Origin: Lewinellaceae bacterium SD302
GTDB taxonomy: Bacteria > Bacteroidota > Bacteroidia > Chitinophagales > Saprospiraceae
Length of the DNA: 64,000 nucleotides
Assembly (NCBI GenBank): GCA_002591745.1
Contig: PDLQ01000011.1
Span: 62,001-126,000 of the forward strand
Direction: 5' to 3'
Positions 33,454 to 41,570 of the stretch are shown here, in pieces. The notes under the pieces were generated by a model that worked only from the letters and a program-made list of their open reading frames with translations, searched no databases and had not been told where the DNA came from. Position numbers and translations under genes: made by a program. Within the stretch, counting starts at the first letter, position 1. Each line of letters begins with the position of its first letter.

Positions 33454-34854
33454 ATGGCCAAAGTCAAAACCGCCTATTTCTGTACCAATTGCGGCTCCGA
33501 ATCTCCGAAATGGATGGGCCAGTGCCCTTCTTGCCGGGAATGGAACACTCTGATCGAAGAGAAGAAAGTGAAGCCCACCGCCCGGGAGGAGAGCCGGGAG
33601 AACTGGCGTAATCCGGAGCAGGAGGTTAACAAAGGTCTGGCTTTCGGGCGCGGACCGACCCCCGTTCTATTGCAGGAAGTAAAAGCGGGCGAGGTCAGAC
33701 GACTGGTAGCCCCGGACGAGGAATTGAACCGGGTTCTGGGCGGTGGTATCGTGCCGGGTTCGATCGTCTTGTTCGGAGGGCAGCCGGGAATCGGTAAGTC
33801 TACACTGCTTTTACAGCTGGCGCTCGGTTTGGGTAAAAAGGTGCTTTATATCTCCGGGGAGGAGAGTGAGGAACAGATTAAGATGCGAGCCGATCGACTG
33901 GGTGGCCGCCCCGACAACTGTTACCTGCTGACGGAAACCAACACCAACAAATTTCTGAAACACGCCCAAAAATTACAGCCGGATCTGCTGGTTGTAGACT
34001 CGATTCAGACTGTGCATTCTCCCCACGTGGAAAGTATGGCCGGTACTGTGAGTCAGGTCAGGGAATGTGCCGGGGAATTACAACGTTTTGCCAAAGAGAG
34101 CAACATCCCCGTTTTTTTGATCGGCCACATTACCAAGGAGGGCAGTATTGCCGGCCCCAAGTTATTGGAGCACATCGTTGACGCCGTCCTCCAGTTCGAA
34201 GGAGACCGTCACTACACTTATCGGATGCTGCGGACCTTGAAAAACCGCTTCGGCAGTACCGACGAGTTGGGTATCTACCAGATGCACGCCGCCGGCCTCC
34301 GTGAGGTTAGCAACCCGTCTGAACTCCTACTGACTAACCGCGACGAGAACCTCAGTGGTAGTGCAGTAGCCGCCACCCTGGAAGGCATGCGGCCCATGCT
34401 GATTGAAGTGCAGGGACTGGTCAGTACAGCCGTTTACGGTACGCCGCAACGCTCAGCCACCGGCTTCGACATGAAGCGACTGAACATGCTCCTGGCCGTG
34501 CTGGAAAAACGCGCCGGCCTGAGTTTGGGTAACCAGGATGTTTTCCTCAACATCGCCGGAGGGATTAAAGTAGATGATCCGGCCATCGACTTATCTATTA
34601 TCGCGGCCCTGCTTTCCAGTGCCGTAGACGTTAGCACGCCTAATAACTACTGCTTCGCCGGCGAGGTAGGGCTGAGTGGAGAGATTCGCAGTGTCAACCG
34701 CATTGAACAACGTATCCAGGAGGCGGAGCGGCTGGGCTTTGAGAAAATTTACATCAGCAAGTATAATCTGAAGGGGCTGGACTTGGGCCGGTACGATATC
34801 CAGGTGATTACTCTGGGGAAAGTCAGGGAGTTGTACGAGGATTTGTATTTGTAG
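33454..34854 (+). CDS. radA: DNA repair protein RadA/Sms
   Basis: This 466-residue RadA (normal length about 455) begins with a four-cysteine zinc finger (Cys10, 13, 24, 27) and has a RecA-like ATPase core with Walker A GGQPGIGKST at 108-117 and the RadA-specific KNRFG motif near 263. A C-terminal Lon-protease-like domain follows (GSAVAATLEGMRPMLIEVQ through DLSIIAALLSSA). RadA is a branch-migration helicase that helps finish homologous recombination. ruvA is also in this window, but far away. The gene is monocistronic, with an AT-rich upstream stretch beside the palindromic repeat. Confidence 0.97.
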   Translation: MAKVKTAYFCTNCGSESPKWMGQCPSCREWNTLIEEKKVKPTAREESRENWRNPEQEVNKGLAFGRGPTPVLLQEVKAGEVRRLVAPDEELNRVLGGGIVPGSIVLFGGQPGIGKSTLLLQLALGLGKKVLYISGEESEEQIKMRADRLGGRPDNCYLLTETNTNKFLKHAQKLQPDLLVVDSIQTVHSPHVESMAGTVSQVRECAGELQRFAKESNIPVFLIGHITKEGSIAGPKLLEHIVDAVLQFEGDRHYTYRMLRTLKNRFGSTDELGIYQMHAAGLREVSNPSELLLTNRDENLSGSAVAATLEGMRPMLIEVQGLVSTAVYGTPQRSATGFDMKRLNMLLAVLEKRAGLSLGNQDVFLNIAGGIKVDDPAIDLSIIAALLSSAVDVSTPNNYCFAGEVGLSGEIRSVNRIEQRIQEAERLGFEKIYISKYNLKGLDLGRYDIQVITLGKVRELYEDLYL

Positions 34855-34964
34855 GTTTAACCATTAAGATCATTGAGTTTTTCATTTAGCCGCTTTAGTG
34901 CGATTCCGAGCGCAGTGCGTTCAGCCAGTATAACAAACACTAATCTCCTTTCTATTTTGAATAG

Positions 34965-35378
34965 ATGCTTACTAAAGAAGAAGTTAATGACGTAAGCTAC
35001 AGTATCATCAAGGCTGCAATTGAGGTCCACGATAATTTGGGGCCGGGCTTACTGGAATCTATCTACGAAGATTGTATAATATTTGAGCTGGAGCACCTTT
35101 TTGGTTATGAAGTAGTCCAGCAGGCAGGTGTACCAGTCTATTACAAAGGCCATGTGATGCGGCATGACCTAAAGCTTGACCTTCTCGTAGAAGGGCACAC
35201 TATTGTAGAGTTAAAATCAGTAGAAAGATTGAATGATGTTCACCGTGCTCAGTTACTCACTTATATGAGTCTGGCTAAAAAACCCAAGGGTATCTTGATC
35301 AATTTCAACACAAAACTAATTACCAGTTCAGCAATTCATCTGGTAAATGGTGAATTTGCAAGACTCCCATGTAAATGA
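34965..35378 (+). CDS. GxxExxY family protein
   Basis: This 137-residue protein carries the family-defining motif GLLESIY at 28-34 within LGPGLLESIYEDC and belongs to the GxxExxY family, whose function is not settled. The middle and end (LKLDLLVEGHTIVELKSV, then LTYMSLAKKPKGILINF) follow the D-x(n)-ExK layout of PD-(D/E)xK nuclease folds, so a nuclease-like role can be inferred. It has no signal peptide. The gene is more AT-rich in feel than its neighbours, and members of the family are patchily distributed, which suggests horizontal gain. It lies 110 bases after radA. Confidence 0.85.
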   Translation: MLTKEEVNDVSYSIIKAAIEVHDNLGPGLLESIYEDCIIFELEHLFGYEVVQQAGVPVYYKGHVMRHDLKLDLLVEGHTIVELKSVERLNDVHRAQLLTYMSLAKKPKGILINFNTKLITSSAIHLVNGEFARLPCK

Positions 35379-35475
35379 ATTTGTTTCGTGTGCACATCAC
35401 AGAACAAGCTACGCTCGAATCTATGCTACACCAGCCACCTGAAATTCTTAATGAACCTAATGGTAAATCTTAACC

Positions 35476-35841
35476 TTAGGCAGAAAAACTACTGCCGCAC
35501 CCACAAGTACTGGTAGCGTTGGGGTTATTGAAGGTAAAGCCCCGATTATCCAGGCCGGTCGCCCAGTCAATTTCCATACCGATGAGGTAAAGGGCGTGGC
35601 CTGCTTTCATAAGCAGAGTTTGGTCGCCGATCTTGAACTGCTGGTCGCCTTCCTGGACTTGGTCAAAGCCGAGCTGGTACTCGAAGCCCGAGCAACCGCC
35701 ACCACGAACGCCTACCCGCAGACCGAGTTCGGCGGGTACGTTCTTCTCTTGACGGATGCGCGCTAACTGCTCCAGGGCAGAAGGCGTAATGCTGATGGGG
35801 GATGCGGCGGTTTTTTTATCGTTCAGCGTGTCTACACTCAT
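35476..35841 (-). CDS. IscA/SufA/ErpA-type Fe-S cluster assembly protein
   Basis: This 121-residue A-type carrier keeps the three cluster-binding cysteines: Cys50 in RGGGCSGFEY and Cys113 and Cys115 in STCGCGSSF. These proteins receive Fe-S clusters from the scaffold and pass them to target enzymes in the cytoplasm. The GGGCSGF motif and the CGCG end are canonical. No other isc or suf genes are nearby, so it is a stand-alone carrier and the choice between IscA, SufA and ErpA is open. The promoter region is shared with the divergent gene at 35978. Confidence 0.93.
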   Translation of the reverse strand: MSVDTLNDKKTAASPISITPSALEQLARIRQEKNVPAELGLRVGVRGGGCSGFEYQLGFDQVQEGDQQFKIGDQTLLMKAGHALYLIGMEIDWATGLDNRGFTFNNPNATSTCGCGSSFSA

Positions 35842-35893
35842 GGCGGTTCGTTATTTTTTCTCCGGAGCTACTGGAGAAGCTTTAATCTGAATA

Positions 35894-35909
35894 CAAAGAT
35901 ATATCTTCG
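35894..35909. promoter_or_regulatory. Back-to-back putative -7 boxes
   Basis: The minus strand reads TATCTTTG at 35894-35901, for the Fe-S carrier gene, and the plus strand reads TATCTTCG at 35902-35909, for the gene at 35978. The two boxes abut, so opposing transcription may interfere or be co-regulated. Confidence 0.45.
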
Positions 35910-35977
35910 TTGTCAATTACTAATTACAACGTTTGTCCCATCCGCATGGTTGTGGACTTCAAGTGTATCTTTTGTCT

Positions 35978-36505
35978 ATGGATTACATTTCGTTGGCCGC
36001 CGGCCTAATTGCTTTGGGCCTAATCGGCTTTACCGTTTACTCTTTGCAGCGTTTCAGCGGCCGCCTTAGCCAATTGCTGGAGAATCTTACTGCCTACACC
36101 GTGCAACAACAAAAGGAAGCGGAAAAGAACGGCGGTACTGCCCTGAAATTACAGGCTTACGAGCGTCTGTCTTTGCTGATGGAAAGGGTTTCCGTGCAAA
36201 ATCTGTTGCTGCGCAACGCACCCGGCGAGCAAACTGCCAATGCTTACATGACGATGCTTTTACTGACTATTCGCAATGAATTTGAATTCAACGTTACCCA
36301 ACAGGTGTACGTCAGCGACCAGCTCTGGCTGATCGTGTTGCAGGCCAGGGATAACGTCAGTCAACTCATTACCCGCGCCACCGAGGGAGCTGAAAATGGC
36401 AAACAAGTTGCCAATCGGCTGCGCCACATGGCTCAGCAACAGCCCGCTGATCCGATTGCCATGGCCCAGAGCGCAATTCGTCGTGAGGCGGCTACGGTGG
36501 TTTGA
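35978..36505 (+). CDS. Conserved Bacteroidota single-pass membrane protein, function unknown
   Basis: The start is set at the ATG at 35978 (MDYISLAAGLIALGLIGF), which opens directly into the single membrane helix; the frame is open 15 codons further upstream but there the residues look untranslated. The 175-residue product has a helical cytoplasmic part with the block LKLQAYERLSLLMERV, then LLLRN, TIRNEFEFNVTQQVYVSDQLW, recognisable in many Bacteroidota proteins of unknown function. It may form coiled coils. It is divergent from the Fe-S carrier gene and followed by a hairpin. Confidence 0.7.
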   Translation: MDYISLAAGLIALGLIGFTVYSLQRFSGRLSQLLENLTAYTVQQQKEAEKNGGTALKLQAYERLSLLMERVSVQNLLLRNAPGEQTANAYMTMLLLTIRNEFEFNVTQQVYVSDQLWLIVLQARDNVSQLITRATEGAENGKQVANRLRHMAQQQPADPIAMAQSAIRREAATVV

Positions 36506-36525
36506 AGAAGTACCCATCAGTGGAG

Positions 36526-36557
36526 AGTCAGGAGTGCGCTATTAGCAACTCCTGACT
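36526..36557 (+). terminator. Hairpin after the single-pass membrane protein gene
   Basis: AGTCAGGAGT and ACTCCTGACT form a perfect 10-bp stem with a 12-base loop, 20 bases after the stop. There is no T-tract. Its sequence resembles the AGTCGGGAGT units of the tandem array at 27.6 kb, so it may be a member of the same repeat family. Confidence 0.5.
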
Positions 36558-36603
36558 TCCGACTAGGGCACTATTTCTAATCATTCAATCATTATCTTCC
36601 GCC

Positions 36604-37950
36604 ATGTTCCCAGCCCAAACCTACCAAGACCGTCGCCAGAACCTGGCCAACCACCTCGATTCCGGACTGATCCTGATCCCCGGCAACAACGAGGCCCCGA
36701 TGAATTATACGGACAACGTTTATCCGTTTCGCCAGGACAGTAGCTTTCGCTATTTCGCCGGGGTGAATAAACCGGGTTTCGTGCTTACGATTGATGCGAG
36801 TAGCGGAGAGAGTACCCTGTACGGTAACGACGTTAGTCTGGACCACATCGTATGGATGGGTGAGCAGCCGAGTGTCAGGGAACTAGCCGCCCAAGCCGGC
36901 ATTGATAAAACCGGAAACCTGGCCGATTTGACCGGTGGACTTACCGCTACCAAACAGCGCGTACACTATCTACCCCCCTACCGTGAAGAGCGTTTCCGCC
37001 AGCTACAAATCTGGTTGGGCAAAAGCCGGGCAAACATCGAGTTGGGCATCTCCGAGAACCTCGTACGGGCGGTGATCGCTCTGCGTAGTATTAAGTCCGC
37101 CGAAGAAGTTGCGCAAATGGAAATTGCGGTAAACACTACCCGCCGGATGCATCATGCCGCCATGGACCACGCAGCTCCGGGCATGCTGGAAGCCGAGGTA
37201 GCCGGACTGATCGAAGGCATCGCTATCCAAGGCGACGGTCGCTTGGCTTATCCCGCCATCGTGACCCGTAATGGCCACATCCTGCACAACCACTACCACG
37301 GCAATGAGCTTAAAGAAGGCGATCTACTACTAATCGATGCCGGGGCCGAAACGCCTACTGGCTACGCCGGTGACATTACCCGTACATTTTGCGTAGGCAG
37401 AGAAATGGATAACCGCCAAAAAGCTGTTTACGACATCGTAAAAAAAGCGGAGGAAGAGGTGATCGCAGACCTTCAGCCGGGTGTCGCTTACCGCGATTGC
37501 CATGCCCAGGCTGGCCGAATCATCGTTAGCGGGTTGAAAAACCTCGGACTGATGCAAGGTGATCCCGCCCAGGCCGTAGCCGAAGGCGCCCACGCCTTAT
37601 TCATGCCTCATGGGCTCGGCCATCATATCGGTATGGATGTACACGATATGGAGGACCTGGGGGAAGACCTGGTTGGTTATGACGAGGAGATCAAACGGAG
37701 CAAGCAGTTCGGTACTAATGCACTACGCCTCGGCAAAAAGCTTGAAGTTGGTAACGTGATCACGGTTGAACCCGGCATCTACTTCATACCCGCCCTGATC
37801 GACCGCTGGGAAGCTGAAGGTAAGTTTACCAGCTTTATCAATTACAACAAGCTGCAAGACTTCCGCGATTTTGGCGGCATTCGGATTGAGGATAACGTAT
37901 TGATCACCGAGACGGGTAGCCGGGTTTTGGGAGAAGCGATCCTCAAGTAA
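36604..37950 (+). CDS. Aminopeptidase P family (M24B) metallopeptidase
   Basis: This 448-residue protein matches Xaa-Pro aminopeptidase. An N-terminal creatinase-like domain (about 1-170; FRQDSSFRYFAGVN) precedes the pita-bread catalytic domain. Dimetal ligands are visible: Asp245 in LLLIDAGAE, Asp257 in YAGDITRTF, a His in PHGLGHHIGMDVHD (about 335-350), Glu in TVEPGIYF and Glu in RIEDNVL. It removes N-terminal residues ahead of proline in the cytoplasm. It is a single gene, preceded by ATCATTCAATCATTATC of the dispersed repeat family and followed by a DJ-1 gene on the same strand after 127 bases. Confidence 0.95.
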   Translation: MFPAQTYQDRRQNLANHLDSGLILIPGNNEAPMNYTDNVYPFRQDSSFRYFAGVNKPGFVLTIDASSGESTLYGNDVSLDHIVWMGEQPSVRELAAQAGIDKTGNLADLTGGLTATKQRVHYLPPYREERFRQLQIWLGKSRANIELGISENLVRAVIALRSIKSAEEVAQMEIAVNTTRRMHHAAMDHAAPGMLEAEVAGLIEGIAIQGDGRLAYPAIVTRNGHILHNHYHGNELKEGDLLLIDAGAETPTGYAGDITRTFCVGREMDNRQKAVYDIVKKAEEEVIADLQPGVAYRDCHAQAGRIIVSGLKNLGLMQGDPAQAVAEGAHALFMPHGLGHHIGMDVHDMEDLGEDLVGYDEEIKRSKQFGTNALRLGKKLEVGNVITVEPGIYFIPALIDRWEAEGKFTSFINYNKLQDFRDFGGIRIEDNVLITETGSRVLGEAILK

Positions 37951-38077
37951 ATAAAGTGTCTTGTAGAAGACGCAGTCGATCCAACCTCTTGTTTTTAGCT
38001 GCTGACGACCAGACCGAGACGGCCCGCTTGTGAACACTGCTGAAAAATTTGAGGTAGTATAGTTAAAACGATAAACT

Positions 38078-38620
38078 ATGCAACTCAGCAACCTCAAAGT
38101 AGCCGCCCTGGCAGCCACTGGATTCGAAGAAGTAGAATACACCAAACCTCGTAAAGCACTGGAAGAAGCCGGCGCAACGGTTCACCTCATTAGCCCCACA
38201 GACGGTAACTTCAAAGCGTGGGACGGTGACGATTGGGGCGGCAGCTACAGGGCCGACGTAAAACTAGATGATGCGAAGGCCGGTGATTACGATGCACTGT
38301 TATTACCCGGTGGTGTAATCAGTCCGGATTCACTACGTATTAATAATAATGCTCTGGATTTCGTTAAGCACTTTTTCGAAGCCGACAAGCCAGTTGCCGT
38401 GATTTGCCACGGTGGGCAGACGCTGATCTCCGCCGGATTATTAAATGGTCGGACCATTACAGGCTACGAGGCCGTAAGGATCGACTTGGAAAACGCCGGT
38501 GCGACGGTGCTGAACCAAGAAGTAGTCGTTGATAACAACTTGGTTTCAAGTCGTAACCCCGAAGACATTCCTGCGTTCAATGAGAAGATGGTGGAAGTAT
38601 TTAGCCGTGTCGCGGTCTAG
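38078..38620 (+). CDS. DJ-1/PfpI family protein (class I glutamine amidotransferase-like)
   Basis: This 180-residue protein belongs to the PfpI/DJ-1 group. The nucleophilic cysteine is Cys110 in VAVICHGGQTL, with the elbow histidine right after it, and the conserved acidic residue is in GFEEVE (17-18). LLLPGGV at 75-80 is the second family block. Relatives act as glyoxalase III, protein or nucleotide deglycases (debated) or general stress proteins. It is cytoplasmic. It starts inside a 9/10 match of the dispersed decamer (38095-38104). It is convergent with the tube protein gene, with only nine bases between stops. Confidence 0.9.
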   Translation: MQLSNLKVAALAATGFEEVEYTKPRKALEEAGATVHLISPTDGNFKAWDGDDWGGSYRADVKLDDAKAGDYDALLLPGGVISPDSLRINNNALDFVKHFFEADKPVAVICHGGQTLISAGLLNGRTITGYEAVRIDLENAGATVLNQEVVVDNNLVSSRNPEDIPAFNEKMVEVFSRVAV

Positions 38621-38629
38621 TACTTGCCA

Positions 38630-39040
38630 TTAATTAACAATACTGATGCCCTCGCTGGCTATTTCCAGACTTTCTATGAGTACATCTGATGTGCTGGCAT
38701 CTAAGTCAGAGTAACTCAAGCGAACTGGCAGTGCATTCAACACCCGCCACGATATCACGGGTTCGTGGTTGGTGTTGAGTAGTTTGATAACGATGTCGCG
38801 ACGTTCTTCGCTTCGCCACCAATCATAAAACTCGATGTCTCCAGCGACGACGTTGCGTTCGAGGTGAAAATTCTCGAAGTGCTGTCGTCCTTGCTGCAGG
38901 CTGTCGCTGGCAACTGGTTTCGAACCACAGTTCGTTCGGATTACATCGTAGCGCATCGCCAGATTACGTACTTTAGTGAAACAGATTTTCGTGCCACCCC
39001 ACTCTACTACGAAGTGATGACTGGGTAAGGGATGAGACAT
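38630..39040 (-). CDS. Orphan contractile-injection-system tube protein (gp19/Afp1-like)
   Basis: This 136-residue protein matches the phage-tail-tube-like proteins of extracellular contractile injection systems (PVC/Afp/MAC type). Family landmarks read in order: PLPSHHFVVEWGGTKICFT at the start, ERNVVAGDIEFYDWW, ERRDIVIKLLNTNHEPVISW, and the end LDASTSDVLIESLEIASEGISIVN. Such proteins form Hcp-like hexameric rings that stack into the inner tube. The segment after the first strands (about 30-48), usually an acidic loop ending in MPG, is replaced by a diverged, Cys-containing stretch. No sheath, baseplate, spike, ATPase or second tube gene is near; the neighbours are a DJ-1 gene and hemF. It is a remnant of a lost cluster, a subunit supplied to a cluster elsewhere, or a repurposed ring protein. 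Confidence 0.82.
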   Translation of the reverse strand: MSHPLPSHHFVVEWGGTKICFTKVRNLAMRYDVIRTNCGSKPVASDSLQQGRQHFENFHLERNVVAGDIEFYDWWRSEERRDIVIKLLNTNHEPVISWRVLNALPVRLSYSDLDASTSDVLIESLEIASEGISIVN

Positions 39041-39087
39041 GGTCAGTGTATTTTTCCATTTATGTATACCCCCGGTGGATTGTTACA

Positions 39088-39987
39088 TTATTCTACCCAT
39101 TTCATATTCTTTCTAAGCATTTCCAGCGTCTCCGCTTCGGCGGAACCTTCCTTTGGTTGAAAATCGTACTCCCACCCGGCCATCGGAGGCAGACTCATCA
39201 GTATACTCTCGGTACGGCCATTTGTGGTAAGGCCGAATTTAGTCCCCCGGTCCCACACCAAATTGAATTCCACGTAGCGGCCCCGACGCAATTGCTGCCA
39301 CTCTTGCTGACGCTCGGTATAAGTTTTATCCTTATTCCAGTCCAACAACTGTAGGTAAGTAGGTGCGAAGGTTTCACCTATAGCGGCAGTAAATTCGAAC
39401 AATTGCTGTTTGTCCAGTCCCTCATAACCCGGCTCCAGACGATCATAAAAAATACCACCTACCCCTCGGGTTTCCTTACGGTGAGGCAAATAGAAATAGT
39501 CGTCCGCTTCGGCGGTGAAGCGGGGATAGAAATCAGGATGAAATCGATCACAACTGGTTTTCAGTTGCTCATGGAACCACTGGGCCTGGTCACGATCGAT
39601 GTAATGAGGCGTAAGATCTATGCCCCCGCCAAACCAACAGCGGCCTCCATCTAATTCGAAGTAACGCACGTTCATATGAATGATCGGCACCAGTGGGTTC
39701 CTCGGGTGCAGTACGATACTGACGCCAGTGGCGTAAAAACTCGTTTCCAGCTCACCGATGCGTAAACTCCTGGCCGCCGCCGGAGGCAGCACACCGTGGA
39801 CAGCACTGAAATTCACGCCTCCTTTTTCAATGTGCTGGCCGCGAATCACGCGGGCCCGGCCGCCTCCGCCGCCGGGGCGTTTCCAGCTGTCTTCCACGAA
39901 GGTGCTTCCATCCGCAGCGCTGAGTGCTTGACAGATGTTATCCTGGAGGGATTTGAAATAGTTGGTGATGGTGTCTTTTTGGGGCAT
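39088..39987 (-). CDS. hemF: Oxygen-dependent coproporphyrinogen III oxidase
   Basis: This 299-residue HemF has normal family length and all major blocks: DSWKRPGGGGGRARVI, GVNFSAVHG, the HPRNP(L/M)VPIIHMNVRYFE segment, WFGGGIDLTPHY, and the C-terminal RYVEFNLVWDRGTKFGL and SLPPMAGWEYDF. It uses oxygen to decarboxylate coproporphyrinogen III to protoporphyrinogen IX in haem synthesis, which fits an aerobic host and the haem proteins nearby. Tandem palindromes immediately upstream (40003-40034) suggest repression or activation by a dimeric regulator. Confidence 0.97.
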   Translation of the reverse strand: MPQKDTITNYFKSLQDNICQALSAADGSTFVEDSWKRPGGGGGRARVIRGQHIEKGGVNFSAVHGVLPPAAARSLRIGELETSFYATGVSIVLHPRNPLVPIIHMNVRYFELDGGRCWFGGGIDLTPHYIDRDQAQWFHEQLKTSCDRFHPDFYPRFTAEADDYFYLPHRKETRGVGGIFYDRLEPGYEGLDKQQLFEFTAAIGETFAPTYLQLLDWNKDKTYTERQQEWQQLRRGRYVEFNLVWDRGTKFGLTTNGRTESILMSLPPMAGWEYDFQPKEGSAEAETLEMLRKNMKWVE

Positions 39988-40002
39988 TTCTGACTAAAAT
40001 TT

Positions 40003-40034
40003 ATAAATACATGTATTTATAAATACGTGTATTT
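40003..40034. promoter_or_regulatory. Tandem palindromes upstream of hemF (putative operators)
   Basis: Two 14-bp palindromes of the form AAATAC-NN-GTATTT (NN is AT at 40005-40018 and GT at 40021-40034) have centres 16 bp apart. The first extends to a perfect 18-bp palindrome. They lie 16 to 47 bases before the hemF start, where a repressor or activator would act. The regulator is unknown, and the sequence is not an FNR box. Confidence 0.65.
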
Positions 40035-40066
40035 GCATTTATACAAAAAGTCTAAAAATCAATTAA

Positions 40067-40423
40067 TTACGATAAGCCCAGGGCTACCACTGCTCCTTCC
40101 ACCTGCTTCTTACTACTGCCCACAAAGATCGCATCACCCACGACAATCACCGGCCGTTTCAGAAAAGTATATTCTTCCAGAATCAACCGGCGGTAGTCGT
40201 CTTCGGTCAGTTTTTGGTCAGCCAAGCCCATACTGCGATACTTCATCGCCCGGCGGCTAAACAGTGCTTCGTAGCTACCGGCCAGGGACTTCATTTCGTC
40301 CAGTTGCTCAGCGGTAATTTTTTCGGTTTTGATATCCTGCTTTTCCAAATGCTCGGCACCTTCCAGACGAGCGAGTACCTTTTTACAAGTTGTGCAGGTA
40401 GACAGGTGATAAATTTTAGACAT
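40067..40423 (-). CDS. ArsC-family (Spx/YffB-like) protein
   Basis: This 118-residue thioredoxin-fold protein belongs to the ArsC/Spx family. It has a CTTC pair (Cys10 and Cys13) in the active-site turn, then RRAMKYRSMGL and the family signature LKRPVIVVGDAIFVGSS. In this family the first cysteine and a conserved Arg act in arsenate reduction or in redox sensing. The C-x-x-C form and lack of other ars genes fit a general reductase or Spx-like protein more than a dedicated arsenate reductase. It is upstream of hemF on the same strand with the palindromes in between. Confidence 0.85.
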   Translation of the reverse strand: MSKIYHLSTCTTCKKVLARLEGAEHLEKQDIKTEKITAEQLDEMKSLAGSYEALFSRRAMKYRSMGLADQKLTEDDYRRLILEEYTFLKRPVIVVGDAIFVGSSKKQVEGAVVALGLS

Positions 40424-40589
40424 GGTGTTATGTTATTAGTAGTTCTTTAAAATGTTCGAGATCGGACCAGTAGTATCTAAAACCGATACTAATAACAATC
40501 GGCCGCTACTTCAGCCCTCCATGAGGCACGCCCCCCCTTAAGAAGATTTTGCAATAGTCGTATAAATTTCCGAAGCGTATCTTACCGCA

Positions 40590-40637
40590 ATGTCAAAACA
40601 ATGATAAAATGGTCGAATGTGGCAATGATTCAATGTA
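40590..40637. repeat. Degenerate ATCATT-type repeat before the phosphorylase gene
   Basis: The stretch contains AATGATAAAATGGTCGAATG and GCAATGATTCAATG, looser relatives (on the complement) of the repeat at 33084-33126. It ends about 48 bases before the likely start codon. Confidence 0.35.
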
Positions 40638-40685
40638 TTGTCCCCAAATTCCTCCTTTTATCAAGCCTTTACTAGATTATTATCA

Positions 40686-41570
40686 ATGCAAGCCAGCGAA
40701 CTCATCCTCAACCCCGACGGCAGCGTCTACCACCTTCACCTTCTCCCCGAGCAGATTGCGGAAACCATAATTACCGTCGGTGACCCGGAGCGGGTGGAAC
40801 AGGTTTCAAAGCGTTTTGACCGGGTGGACTTCAAAGTAGCAAAGCGGGAATTCGTCACCCATACCGGTTGGCTCGGCGGTCAACGACTGACCGTACTTTC
40901 GACCGGCATCGGCACGGACAATATCGACATTGTCTTCAATGAGTTGGATGCCTTGGTCAACATCGACCTGAATCGAAGAGAAGTCAGAGAAAAATTAACA
41001 TCCCTGAATATTATCCGCATCGGCACTTCCGGAGCTCTTCGGCCAGAGTTAGAGGTTGACAGTTTTCTAGCCTCCAGCGGAGCTATCGGCCTCGAAGGCT
41101 TATTACACTATTATGAACGATCGGTCACTGAGCAAGACGAACAATACCTGGAACAACTAACCTTGCTACTTTGCCAGTCAAAAAAAGATTTCCCGTTAAG
41201 ACCTTACTACGCCGGAGCCGCGGAGGAGCTGGTTGAGAAATTCACCCTGAACGGAGCCATGCACCGGGGTATCACCCTTACCGCTGCCGGATTTTATGCC
41301 CCCCAGGGAAGGGAGTTACGACTAAAATCCCGTTTCGACCACGCTACCCTGGACCAGCTCATTGCCCACCAAGGACCAAACGGCCGCCACATTACCAATC
41401 TGGAGATGGAAACCGCCGGCATCTACGGCATGGCCGAATTACTAGGTCATCGGGCTGTATCGCTCAATGCCTTACTCGCTAACCGCGCCACGGGAAATTT
41501 CAGCAAGCAGCCGGGAAAGACAGTGGACAAATTGATCGATTTCGCTTTAGAAAAACTAACCGAAAAGTAA
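40686..41570 (+). CDS. Nucleoside phosphorylase (uridine phosphorylase-like)
   Basis: The start is set at the ATG at 40686 (MQASELILNPDGSVYHL); a TTG-started frame opens 16 codons earlier but lacks family features. The 294-residue product has the PNP/UDP family landmarks: TVGDPERVEQVSKRFD (phosphate site), LTVLSTGIGTDNIDIV, IRIGTSGAL and LEMETAGIYGMAELL (nucleoside site with Glu-Met-Glu). It would split a nucleoside with phosphate to give base and ribose-1-phosphate for salvage. Base preference cannot be fixed. Two copies of the dispersed decamer lie within it (40832 and 41164). Its end overlaps the convergent gene by 15 bases. Confidence 0.9.
   Translation: MQASELILNPDGSVYHLHLLPEQIAETIITVGDPERVEQVSKRFDRVDFKVAKREFVTHTGWLGGQRLTVLSTGIGTDNIDIVFNELDALVNIDLNRREVREKLTSLNIIRIGTSGALRPELEVDSFLASSGAIGLEGLLHYYERSVTEQDEQYLEQLTLLLCQSKKDFPLRPYYAGAAEELVEKFTLNGAMHRGITLTAAGFYAPQGRELRLKSRFDHATLDQLIAHQGPNGRHITNLEMETAGIYGMAELLGHRAVSLNALLANRATGNFSKQPGKTVDKLIDFALEKLTEK
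40832..40841 (+). repeat. Dispersed decamer CAAAGTAGCA
   Basis: Exact copy on the plus strand, followed by AAG, read in the phosphorylase as FKVAK. It is preceded by CTT, as at both ends of the element at 9.2 kb. Confidence 0.7.
41164..41173 (-). repeat. Dispersed decamer CAAAGTAGCA
   Basis: Exact copy on the minus strand, followed there by AGG, read in the phosphorylase as LLLCQ. It is 332 bases from the opposite-facing copy at 40832. Confidence 0.7.

Noticed and set aside
33179-33553. 124-codon frame overlapping the palindromic element and radA start
   Set aside because: It runs through repeat sequence and then through radA in the wrong frame.
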